Positions 36,567-44,170 of a DNA stretch of 64,000 bases are shown here, in pieces (position 1 is the first letter of the stretch; each line of letters opens with the position of its first letter). The position numbers and the translations under genes are program-made. The notes beneath the pieces are model-generated. The model was given only the letters and a program-made list of their open reading frames with translations. It was not told the DNA's origin and searched no databases. Source of the stretch: Pseudoduganella rivuli (lineage in GTDB: Bacteria; Pseudomonadota; Gammaproteobacteria; Burkholderiales; Burkholderiaceae_D); assembly GCF_009674485.1 (NCBI RefSeq), contig NZ_WKJJ01000006.1, positions 300,848 to 364,847 on the forward strand, written 5' to 3'.

Positions 36567-36908
36567 ATGGCCAAGTACCTGATCTCCTTTCCGAGCGCGG
36601 CGATGGCGGTACCCGACGGTGAGATGGAAGCGGTGGGCCGCGACGCGCACGCCGTGATCGAACAGGCGAAGGCCGCCGGCGTCTACGTCTTCGCCGGCGG
36701 CATCGACGAAAACGTGCCGCCCGTGCTCGTCTCAGCCGACCGCATGGTCACCGAAGGTGGCTACCCGTGGGCGCGCCCGCTTGACGGCGGCTTGACCGTG
36801 CTTGACCTGCCCTCGCGCGAAGAGGCTGTCGCGTGGGCCGCGCGCCTAGCGAAGGCTTGCCTGTGCGCGCAAGAACTACGCGTCTTCGGGTTCGATCCTC
36901 AATCCTGA
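36567..36908 (+). CDS. YciI-like (YCII-related) family protein
   Basis: The 113-residue protein resembles the YCII/DGPF domain, a ferredoxin-like dimeric alpha-beta fold. It shows an N-terminal MAKYLISF strand, the variable loop GGIDENVPPVLV, GYPWARPLDGGLTVLDLPSREEAVAWAARLA and a closing strand LRVFGF. Family members are often small enzymes or accessory domains with a His-Asp pair; the residues that could serve here are in VGRDAHAV. AAGGAAAG lies 6 bp before the ATG. The gene starts 46 bp after the attC right core, so it would be the next cassette, but I see no clear attC after its stop at 36908. Confidence 0.75.
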   Translation: MAKYLISFPSAAMAVPDGEMEAVGRDAHAVIEQAKAAGVYVFAGGIDENVPPVLVSADRMVTEGGYPWARPLDGGLTVLDLPSREEAVAWAARLAKACLCAQELRVFGFDPQS

Positions 36909-36958
36909 GTGCAACACAATTCGAACAAGTTAACACAAGCAGGTTTGGCATCCCGATT

Positions 36959-37360
36959 ATGAAAGTGGTGAGGCAAAATGGCGTCCGTCATGCACTTACT
37001 CGACAAGAAGTCGAGGCGATGACTGCCTTCTTCCCTTCAGCCTGGAAGCGAGCGGTTGATTCGCTGGTTCTGTACCAGACTCGCGAAGATATGGTGTATG
37101 CGACGTATTTTGCTAAAACAAAGATTCTCGGACTGTTCTGGCCAGTTATGCCGCGTCCCGGTCTTGCAAAAGTGGCAGCGATCGACGAGATGTTGATTGC
37201 ATTGATGGCAGTTTCCGATATCGGGTACATTCCTGAGAAGTTATCTGGTGCTCTACGAGAACGATATCTCCATGCTGCCGATGACATCAGGAAACAATGC
37301 TTTCAGGTGGTAGCTCTCACCCATACCGCAGGGAGCGCGCCGCAGCCGGCGCGCTCATGA
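36959..37360 (+). CDS. Hypothetical protein of low GC content
   Basis: The 133-residue protein has no family I recognise. It begins MKVVRQNGVRHALTRQEVEAM, contains a FFPSAWKRAVDSLVLYQ helix, and has a hydrophobic KILGLFWPVMPRP stretch in the middle. It ends in a helical YLHAADDIRKQCFQVV region and a Pro-Ala-Arg tail. Base composition is visibly lower than the chromosome around it, a sign of transfer. Its last codons contain a perfect 9-bp hairpin (37333-37356). It sits between two small-molecule-type genes in the accessory island. No ribosome site stands out. Confidence 0.6.
   Translation: MKVVRQNGVRHALTRQEVEAMTAFFPSAWKRAVDSLVLYQTREDMVYATYFAKTKILGLFWPVMPRPGLAKVAAIDEMLIALMAVSDIGYIPEKLSGALRERYLHAADDIRKQCFQVVALTHTAGSAPQPARS
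37333..37356 (+). other. Perfect 9-bp GC hairpin at the 3' end of the low-GC gene
   Basis: GAGCGCGCC and GGCGCGCTC flank GCAGCC and include the last sense codons before the TGA. It contrasts with the AT-richer gene body. There is no T-tract; it may be a remnant recombination or mRNA-stability structure. Confidence 0.45.
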
Positions 37361-37381
37361 ATTGTCACCCAAGGAACCATC

Positions 37382-37852
37382 ATGACCGTTAAACGCATGG
37401 ACAACGTCGGCATCGTCGTGGAAGACATCGACGCCGCGATCGCATTCTTCACCGAACTCGGGCTCGACCTCGAAGGCCGTGCGCCGATTGAAGGCGACTG
37501 GGCCGATGGCGTCACCGGATTGCGCGGCATGCGCGTCGAGATTGCCATGATGCGTACGCCCGACGGTCACAGCCGGCTCGAGTTGTCGCGCTTCCTGGCG
37601 CCGGCCATTGCTGCCGACCACCGTGCCGCGCCGGTGAACGCGCTGGGCTACCTGCGCGTCATGTTCACCGTGGAAGACATCGATGACACGGTCACTCGGC
37701 TTATCAAGCGGGGGGCAACGCTCGTCGGCGAAGTGGTCCAGTATGAAAACGTGTACCGGCTGTGCTATATCCGGGGACCGGAGGGCATTCTTATCGGCCT
37801 CGCCCAGCAGCTCGGCCAGCAGGGATCCCGCGAGGATCCCATCAAGACGTAA
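37382..37852 (+). CDS. VOC (glyoxalase/bleomycin-resistance) family protein
   Basis: The 156-residue protein shows the paired beta-alpha-beta-beta-beta modules of the vicinal oxygen chelate fold. The first is MDNVGIVVEDIDAAIAFFTELG and the second is GYLRVMFTVEDIDDTVTRLIKRG, ending in YIRGPEGILIGLAQQLG. The metal ligand His of the first strand is replaced by Asn (RMDNVGIV), while the closing Glu of PEGILIGLA is a Gly-Ile-Leu-Ile form. Metal binding is therefore doubtful. AAGGAA lies 5 bp upstream. VOC proteins are frequent cassette cargo, but no attC follows it. Confidence 0.85.
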   Translation: MTVKRMDNVGIVVEDIDAAIAFFTELGLDLEGRAPIEGDWADGVTGLRGMRVEIAMMRTPDGHSRLELSRFLAPAIAADHRAAPVNALGYLRVMFTVEDIDDTVTRLIKRGATLVGEVVQYENVYRLCYIRGPEGILIGLAQQLGQQGSREDPIKT

Positions 37853-37911
37853 CCGTTGAATTGCCGTCATATGGCTCGCAGGGCCGATGTCGCTAACGAC
37901 CGCTACACCGC

Positions 37912-37931
37912 GCGAAACCGCACGGTTTCGC
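37912..37931. other. Perfect 9-bp hairpin before the wsp operon
   Basis: GCGAAACCG, CA and CGGTTTCGC form a near-loopless palindrome 60 bp after the VOC gene and 118 bp before wspA. With no T-tract it is either a weak terminator or an operator for the wsp operon. Confidence 0.45.
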
Positions 37932-38048
37932 ACTATCCCTTACTAAAATCCGGACTGGCAACGCCTCACCGGGTGCGCCCGCCCACATCGTTTCTCCCCC
38001 ATTTTGTTGCCGTCAGCGCTACACTTTGATTTCTATCAAGGAGAGACG

Positions 38049-39860
38049 ATGAAAGACTTGCGAATCAAAACCAAGCTTACCGCTGGACTGGGGGCAATTG
38101 TTGCTTTGCTGCTGGTCCTGCTTGCCATCGCATACAACAATTTCAACCGCCTGTCCGAAGCCAACGAATGGGACCGGCATACGCGCGAAGTCTTACAGGA
38201 AACCAACCTGATTGCCGTCGCGGTGCTGCAAATCCAGAATTCCACGCGCGGCTTCATGCTGACCGGGAATGAATCGCTGGTGGAAAATATTCCCCGTGAG
38301 GAAGAGGCCATGCGCACCCACCACGCCAACCTGGTGCGCCTGACATCCGACAATGCCGAGCAACAAAAGCGCCTGCAAAAAATGGGGCCGCTGATGGTGG
38401 ATTGGGTGCAAAACATTATCAAGCCGCTGCTGGAAAAGCGGCGGGAACTCAATAAAAAAGTCGGCGTGTCGCAACAGGTGGCCACGGCCGCCGATGTGCT
38501 GAATGGCGCGCAAATCATTGCGGAAGTGCGCAAGCTGATCACTGAAATGAATGCGGAGGAAAACCGCTTGCTGGTGCTCCGCGCGGCGGCAACGCAGGAA
38601 TTGCACCAGACACAAAAATGGCTGCTGGGCGGTGGCGGCGTACTGGTGGCGGTACTGGCCGCCATTATTGGCTGGCAATTGGGGCGTGCGCTGCTGGAGC
38701 CGCTCAATACGCTGCTGCAGGCAGTCAGCCGCATTGCGGCCGGCGAGCAGTCGGCCCGCGTCCAGGTCACGTCCAACGATGAACTGGGCCAGGTCGGCAA
38801 CGCCTTTAACCACATGGCGCAAGCGATCCAGGACAATTTGCAGCGCGAAGTGGCGGCGTCCAACGAATTGCGCACCAAGGTCGACGCCCTGCTCGGCACG
38901 GTATCGAAAGCCACCGCCGGCGACCTGACCGGCAAAATCACAGTGTCCGGCGACGACGCCATCGGGCGCCTGGGCAATGGCCTGGCCACCATGTTCACCA
39001 ACCTGCGCGCCCTGATCAACAATGTGCAAAAAGCCGGCATCCAGGTGACCACGTCGGCCACGGAAATCGCCGCCTCCGCCAAGCAGCAGGAAGCAACCGG
39101 CGTGGAACAGGCACAGACCAGTATCGAAGTGCTGTCGACCACCAAGGAAATTTCAGCGAACACCCAGCAATTGCTAAAGACCATGGAAGACGCCACCGCC
39201 GTGGCCGACTACACCACCAGCGCCACGGCCGAAGCGCAGGACAACCTGCAGCGCATGGACCAGACCATGCAGCACATGGTGTCCGCCACCGATTCCATCA
39301 ACGCCAAGCTGGCAGCCCTGTCCGAGAAAGCCAGCAACATCAACAGCGTGCTGGCCACCATCACCAAGGTGGCCGACCAGACCAACATCCTGTCCTTGAA
39401 TGCCGCCATCGAGGCGGAAAAAGCCGGCGAAGCGGGCCGCGGCTTTTCCGTGGTGGCGACGGAAATCCGCCGCCTGGCCGACCAGACTTCCGTGTCTACC
39501 TGGGACATCGAGCAAATGCTGAAGGAAATGCAATCGGCCGTGTCGGCCAGTGTCATGGGCATGGATAAGTTTTCCGAGGAAATCCGCCGCAGCGTGACGG
39601 AAGTGCGGCAAGTGGTGGAACAGTTATCCGGCGTGATGGGCCAGGTGCAAAAGCTGGCGCCGCAATTCGACGCCGTGCTGCAAGGCATGCAATCGCAGTC
39701 GGTCGGCGCGCAACAGATCTCCGAGACCATGATGCAGTTGAACGACGCGACACAGCAAACCGTGGATTCGCTGAAATCCACCAGCGAAGCGGTACGCCAG
39801 CTGCAATTTGCGGCTGGCGATTTGCAATCAAGCGTGGCCACGTTTGCAATCAATACGTAA
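38049..39860 (+). CDS. wspA: Methyl-accepting chemotaxis receptor WspA, first copy
   Basis: The 603-residue receptor has TM1 (about residues 11-31) and a periplasmic CHASE3-like helical bundle ([12 protein letters not shown]). TM2 follows at about 196-216, then two HAMP-like segments and a long cytoplasmic signalling helix. The hairpin tip [26 protein letters not shown] and the [16 protein letters not shown] stretch are the WspA forms known from Pseudomonas. WspA receptors sense surface contact or envelope stress and signal to WspE. AAGGAGAG sets the start. A second wspA follows after 68 bp, and from about residue 257 the two are almost the same at DNA level. This copy is the first gene of the operon. 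Confidence 0.87.
   Translation: MKDLRIKTKLTAGLGAIVALLLVLLAIAYNNFNRLSEANEWDRHTREVLQETNLIAVAVLQIQNSTRGFMLTGNESLVENIPREEEAMRTHHANLVRLTSDNAEQQKRLQKMGPLMVDWVQNIIKPLLEKRRELNKKVGVSQQVATAADVLNGAQIIAEVRKLITEMNAEENRLLVLRAAATQELHQTQKWLLGGGGVLVAVLAAIIGWQLGRALLEPLNTLLQAVSRIAAGEQSARVQVTSNDELGQVGNAFNHMAQAIQDNLQREVAASNELRTKVDALLGTVSKATAGDLTGKITVSGDDAIGRLGNGLATMFTNLRALINNVQKAGIQVTTSATEIAASAKQQEATGVEQAQTSIEVLSTTKEISANTQQLLKTMEDATAVADYTTSATAEAQDNLQRMDQTMQHMVSATDSINAKLAALSEKASNINSVLATITKVADQTNILSLNAAIEAEKAGEAGRGFSVVATEIRRLADQTSVSTWDIEQMLKEMQSAVSASVMGMDKFSEEIRRSVTEVRQVVEQLSGVMGQVQKLAPQFDAVLQGMQSQSVGAQQISETMMQLNDATQQTVDSLKSTSEAVRQLQFAAGDLQSSVATFAINT
38818..39836 (+). repeat. Direct repeat copy 1 (wspA signalling region)
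   Basis: This 1.02-kb stretch matches 40701-41719 with a constant offset of 1883 bp and no visible indel. It covers the HAMP end, methylation helices and hairpin tip. Differences are scattered single bases. Confidence 0.85.
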
Positions 39861-39928
39861 CCAGCCCCGTTTGCCACACATGGCACAATGGGTTCACATC
39901 ATCGCCATGTTACGTGGGTGGAGAAATC

Positions 39929-41743
39929 ATGCTGAGAGACCTGAGTATCAAGAAAAAACTGTATGCCGGGTTCGGCGCCATCCTGGCGATCCTGCTGGTG
40001 CTGCTGGCTTCTGCCTATGTCAATTTCATTCGGCTGTCCGAGGCCAACCGGCTGGACAAGCACACGATGGAAGTGATCCAGACCGCGGACCGCGTGGAAA
40101 CCACCGCCTTGCAAATCCAGGGGGCTGTTCGCGCCTATATCCTGACCGGCAACGAAGCCTTGCTGGCGTCCATGCCAAGCATGGAACAGGCACTGCATAC
40201 CCATACTTCCCTGGCCGTCCAACTGACCGCCGACAATCCACTGCAAAACGGCCGCTTCCGCCAGATTGAAACCATGGTGCATGGCTGGTTCAACAGTTTT
40301 GTACGCAACCAGATTGCCATGCGCCGCGCACTGGGCAATGCGGCCGATGCGTCCGACCAGGTGGGCCGTTCAGAATTGATGAAAAATGCACTGGCCGCCA
40401 TCGGCGGCATGGACAAGGCAATACAGCAGGCATCGGAGGAAGAAGAACGGTTGGCGGATATCCGTGCTAAAAATACTGAGCAATTGCGCGACACCATGCT
40501 GATGGTGCTGGCCGGCGGCGGCGCCCTGTGTGTCGTACTGGCGGCCACGATCGCTTACCTGCTGGTCAAGGCGCTGACGGAACCGCTGGGCAACCTGCTC
40601 CAGGCTGTCGGCCGTATCGCGTCCGGCGACCAGTCGGTGCGCGTCAATGTGATTTCCAGCGATGAGCTGGGCCGGGTCGGCCATGAATTCAACCGCATGG
40701 CGCAAGCGATCCAGGACAATTTGCAGCGCGAAATCACTGCCGCCAATGACTTGCGCAGCAAAGTCGATGCGCTGCTCGGCACGGTATCGAAGGCGGCCTC
40801 GGGCGACCTGACGGGTAAGGTCGCCGTCACGGGCGACGACGCCATCGGGCGCCTGGGCAACGGCCTGGCCACCATGTTCGACAACTTGCGCGCCCTGATC
40901 AACAACGTGCAAAAAGCCGGCATCCAGGTCACCACATCGGCCACGGAAATCGCCGCCTCCGCCAAGCAGCAGGAAGCGACCGGCGTGGAACAGGCACAGA
41001 CCAGCGTCGAAGTGCTGTCGACCACCAAGGAAATCTCGTCGAACACCCAGCAATTGCTGAAGACCATGGAAGATGCCACCGCCGTGGCCGACTACACCAC
41101 CAGCGCCACCGCCGAAGCACAGGACAACCTGCAGCGCATGGACCAGACCATGCAGCACATGGTGTCCGCCACGGATTCCATCAACGCCAAGCTGGCCGCC
41201 CTGTCCGAGAAGGCCAGCAATATCAACAGCGTGCTGGCCACCATCACCAAGGTGGCCGACCAGACCAACATCCTGTCCTTGAATGCCGCCATCGAGGCGG
41301 AAAAAGCCGGCGAAGCGGGCCGCGGCTTTTCCGTGGTGGCGACGGAAATCCGCCGCCTGGCCGACCAGACTTCCGTGTCCACCTGGGACATCGAGCAAAT
41401 GCTGAAGGAAATGCAATCGGCCGTGTCGGCCAGTGTCATGGGCATGGACAAGTTTTCCGAGGAAATCCGCCGCAGCGTGACGGAAGTGCGGCAAGTGGTG
41501 GAACAGTTATCCGGCGTGATGGGCCAGGTGCAAAAGCTGGCGCCGCAATTCGACGCCGTGCTGCAAGGCATGCAGTCGCAAGCCGTGGGCGCCCAGCAAA
41601 TCTCGGAAACCATGATGCAGTTGAACGACGCGACACAGCAAACCGTGGATTCGCTGAAATCCACCAGCGAAGCGGTACGCCAGCTGCAATTTGCGGCCGG
41701 CGATTTGCAATCGAGCGTCACGACCTTCGCGGTGAGCGCATGA
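39929..41743 (+). CDS. wspA: Methyl-accepting chemotaxis receptor WspA, second copy
   Basis: The 604-residue receptor has the same layout as the gene before it: TM1, a CHASE3-like periplasmic bundle ([15 protein letters not shown]), TM2 at about 196-216, HAMP and signalling helix with [12 protein letters not shown]. The periplasmic domain has clearly diverged from copy one, while the cytoplasmic half is near-identical. The ATG at 39929 follows GTGGAGAAATC; a GTG five codons earlier is possible. The stop overlaps the CheW-like wspB start by 4 bp. This copy has the canonical position directly before wspB. Confidence 0.9.
   Translation: MLRDLSIKKKLYAGFGAILAILLVLLASAYVNFIRLSEANRLDKHTMEVIQTADRVETTALQIQGAVRAYILTGNEALLASMPSMEQALHTHTSLAVQLTADNPLQNGRFRQIETMVHGWFNSFVRNQIAMRRALGNAADASDQVGRSELMKNALAAIGGMDKAIQQASEEEERLADIRAKNTEQLRDTMLMVLAGGGALCVVLAATIAYLLVKALTEPLGNLLQAVGRIASGDQSVRVNVISSDELGRVGHEFNRMAQAIQDNLQREITAANDLRSKVDALLGTVSKAASGDLTGKVAVTGDDAIGRLGNGLATMFDNLRALINNVQKAGIQVTTSATEIAASAKQQEATGVEQAQTSVEVLSTTKEISSNTQQLLKTMEDATAVADYTTSATAEAQDNLQRMDQTMQHMVSATDSINAKLAALSEKASNINSVLATITKVADQTNILSLNAAIEAEKAGEAGRGFSVVATEIRRLADQTSVSTWDIEQMLKEMQSAVSASVMGMDKFSEEIRRSVTEVRQVVEQLSGVMGQVQKLAPQFDAVLQGMQSQAVGAQQISETMMQLNDATQQTVDSLKSTSEAVRQLQFAAGDLQSSVTTFAVSA
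40701..41719 (+). repeat. Direct repeat copy 2 (wspA signalling region)
   Basis: Partner of 38818-39836 at an offset of 1883 bp. Recombination between the copies would delete one receptor and leave a functional chimera. Confidence 0.85.
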
Positions 41744-42207
41744 AGCTGCTTGTGTTCCATATCGGCCCCGACCGCTACGGATTACCATTGCGGCAAATCC
41801 TGCGCGTGCTGCCGCTGATGGAATTGAAGCGCGTACCGCTGGCGCCGCATGCGGTGGCGGGCCTGATGAATTTACATGGACAGCCGGTGCCCGTGATCGA
41901 CCTGGCGCGCCTGGCGGGCTATGAATCGAGCGCGGAAAATTTCGACACCCGCATCGTACTGGCCGATTACAGCGCGCCCGGTGGGGCAATACACGCGCTG
42001 GGCTTGCTGGCGGAACGGGTCCAGGGCGTGCAGGAAATCAGTGACAAGGATTGGACCGATCCCGGCGTGCGCGCCGCGCCTTTCCTGGGCCAGGTCAACG
42101 GGCATGCGCAGGCCGGCGGCGGCGCGGGCATGGTTCAGCTGGTGGTGCTGGACAGGCTGCTGCCGGCCGACGTGCGCAATGCGCTGTTTCCCGGAGAGGC
42201 GGCATGA
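41740..42207 (+). CDS. wspB: CheW-like coupling protein WspB
   Basis: The 155-residue single CheW domain begins [24 protein letters not shown] and contains [20 protein letters not shown], the surface that bridges receptor and kinase. Its first position after the receptor gene is that of WspB in Pseudomonas, which couples WspA to WspE. It overlaps wspA by 4 bp upstream and wspC by 4 bp downstream (ATGA both times), so it is tightly coupled in translation. It has no second domain. Confidence 0.9.
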   Translation: MKLLVFHIGPDRYGLPLRQILRVLPLMELKRVPLAPHAVAGLMNLHGQPVPVIDLARLAGYESSAENFDTRIVLADYSAPGGAIHALGLLAERVQGVQEISDKDWTDPGVRAAPFLGQVNGHAQAGGGAGMVQLVVLDRLLPADVRNALFPGEAA

Positions 42208-43505
42208 GCGTACAGGCCATGATCCGCCATGCGACAGGATTGAACGTCTCGCGCGCACAGGCCGAGCGCGCCATTCGCCAGCGCATGGAGCGCACCGGCG
42301 AGGTCAACCGCGAACATTACCTGACTGCGCTGTCGCCCGGTGAACTGGCCGAACTGGTGGAATTGCTGGTGGTCCCGGAATCGTGGATGTTCCGCGATCC
42401 GCAAGCATTTGAAGCCGCAGTCGATTACGTGCAGGCGCGGCTGGCCGATGGCCAGCGTACCGTACGCATCCTGTCGGTGCCATGCGCCGGCGGCGAAGAA
42501 CCCTATTCGATCGCGATGGCGCTGTTCGATACCGGCGTGGCTCCCACCAATTTCGCAATCGATGCGCTTGATCTCAGTTCCGCCTGCGTGGAGCGCGCGC
42601 GGGCCGGCGTCTATGGCCGCAATGCGTTCCGCAACAAGGACCTGTCGTTCCGCGACCGCTACTTCGAAGCCCTCGGCAATGACCTCTACCGTGTCGCCGA
42701 TACCGTCCGGGCGCAGGTGCGCTTCAACCAGGGCAACCTGCTGGCCATGGACACCGCCGCCTTCGCCGGCTATTACGACGTGATTTTCTGCCGCAACCTG
42801 CTGATTTATTTCGACAAGCCCACGACAGCCAATGCCATCGCGCGCCTGTCCGCCATGCTGGACGATGACGGCGTGCTGTTTGCCGGCTATGCGGAAGTGC
42901 CTACCTTCACCCAGCATGGCTTTACACCGTTGCCGCACCGCTTTGCGTTTGCACTGAAAAAAGACACCGCGCCGGCGCCCCGCTATGCGACGATGCCCCG
43001 GCCGGGCGACGCCTTGCCGGCGCGTACGCTGCCGGAACGGCGCGCCGTGCCGCGGCCCGCACACGCCGCCCCGGCCATCCCGCTCCCGGGCCGTCCTGCC
43101 GTGGTGCCGCCCCCGCCGCCGGCCCGGAGCGCAAAAGCAGCCGTGCCGCCTGTGCCGCCACCGGCACAGGCGGGGGCCATCTCGAACGCGCGGGCGCTGG
43201 CCGACCGTGGCCAGCACCAGCAGGCCGCCGCCGCGTGCCAGTCCGTGCTGGCTGCCGATCCCCAATCGCCGGCCGCCGCCGAAGCGTATTTCATCCTTGG
43301 CATGCTGCGCGAGCAGGCGCAGGATGCCAGGGAAGCGGAGCAATTCTGGCGCCGCTGCATCTACTTGCAGCCGGACCACTATGAAGCGTTATGCCACCTG
43401 GCGCTGCTGGCCGAACAGCAAGGCGAGCCTGACGCCGCAGCCACGCTGAAAGCGCGGGCGCGCCGTATTTACCAGCGCAACAATGCAACGAAAGCCGATC
43501 TATGA
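42204..43505 (+). CDS. wspC: CheR-type receptor methyltransferase with TPR tail, WspC
   Basis: WspC methylates WspA glutamates using S-adenosylmethionine. The 433-residue protein starts with a short helical domain, then the SAM-binding core (LSVPCAGGEEPYSIAMAL, FAIDALDLSSACVERAR, VIFCRNLLIYF). A Pro/Ala-rich linker (residues about 285-330) follows, and then a TPR segment (ALADRGQHQQAAAACQSVLA) that probably docks the enzyme on its receptor. The start at 42204 is set by the ATGA overlap with wspB and GGAGAGG upstream; the frame is open further 5' only as a shadow of wspB. The linker is longer than in typical CheR. Confidence 0.92.
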   Translation: MSVQAMIRHATGLNVSRAQAERAIRQRMERTGEVNREHYLTALSPGELAELVELLVVPESWMFRDPQAFEAAVDYVQARLADGQRTVRILSVPCAGGEEPYSIAMALFDTGVAPTNFAIDALDLSSACVERARAGVYGRNAFRNKDLSFRDRYFEALGNDLYRVADTVRAQVRFNQGNLLAMDTAAFAGYYDVIFCRNLLIYFDKPTTANAIARLSAMLDDDGVLFAGYAEVPTFTQHGFTPLPHRFAFALKKDTAPAPRYATMPRPGDALPARTLPERRAVPRPAHAAPAIPLPGRPAVVPPPPPARSAKAAVPPVPPPAQAGAISNARALADRGQHQQAAAACQSVLAADPQSPAAAEAYFILGMLREQAQDAREAEQFWRRCIYLQPDHYEALCHLALLAEQQGEPDAAATLKARARRIYQRNNATKADL

Positions 43506-44170
43506 CGGTGCAAGAAACAATTACCGATTGCTGGAACCGCATCGGTGTTCGGGGCGACCACAGTTGCGAACTGCTGCAGCAGCATATCCACTGCCGCAAT
43601 TGCGGCGTGTATGCCCATGCTGCGCAACTGAATTTGCAGCGCGCGGTGGGCGATGATTACCAGCGTTCCTGGGCGGAGCATTTCAGCCAGCCGGCCGGCG
43701 GCGACGTCCTGCATGACAGTTCCGGCATGGTATTTCGCATCGGCGACGAATGGCTGGCCCTGCCCACTTCGATGTTCGTACTGGTGGCGCCGCAGGCGTT
43801 GCCGCACCGCTTGCCGCACCGGAATGCGCGGGGACTGGCGGGCGTCGTCAACGTGGGCGGCAAGCTGTATCCGTGCATTGCACTGGCCGACCTGCTGGGC
43901 ATTGCCGCCGTACAGACCACGCCGCGCACGGGCCGCCATACGTTCGCCCGCCTGCTGCTGGTGCAATGGGAACAACAGTCGTATGCGCTGCCGGTGTCCG
44001 ACCTGCACGGGATCGTGCGCTATGCATCGGCCACGGTGCAGGCGCCTGCCGCCACCATCAACAAAGGTTTGCAGCGTTTTCTCACCGGCGTGATCAGCCA
44101 CGATGGCATGATGATCGGCTGCCTGGATGCGGGCTTGCTGGGCCACCAATTTGCGAGGAGCCTGCGTTGA
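43502..44170 (+). CDS. wspD: CheW-like protein WspD
   Basis: The 222-residue protein has an N-terminal extension with the WspD hallmark CWNRIGVRGDHSC and HCRNCGVY, giving Cys residues that look like a small metal or disulfide cluster. A CheW domain follows (FRIGDEWLALPTSMFVLV, GLAGVVNVGGKLYPCIAL). In Pseudomonas, WspB and WspD are two distinct couplers with different localisation. It overlaps wspC by 4 bp and wspE by 4 bp (TTGA). Confidence 0.9.
   Translation: MTVQETITDCWNRIGVRGDHSCELLQQHIHCRNCGVYAHAAQLNLQRAVGDDYQRSWAEHFSQPAGGDVLHDSSGMVFRIGDEWLALPTSMFVLVAPQALPHRLPHRNARGLAGVVNVGGKLYPCIALADLLGIAAVQTTPRTGRHTFARLLLVQWEQQSYALPVSDLHGIVRYASATVQAPAATINKGLQRFLTGVISHDGMMIGCLDAGLLGHQFARSLR
44155..44169 (+). 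promoter_or_regulatory. Ribosome binding site that selects a TTG start for wspE
   Basis: GAGGAG (44155-44160) lies 6 bp before TTG at 44167, which overlaps the wspD stop as TTGA. The first in-frame ATG (44191) has no purine-rich site. The TTG start is therefore favoured. Confidence 0.65.

Noticed and set aside
36905..36958. Possible attC after the YciI gene (GCAACAC ... GTTAAC)
   Set aside because: The heptamers do not fit RYYYAAC/GTTRRRY and no stem forms between them.
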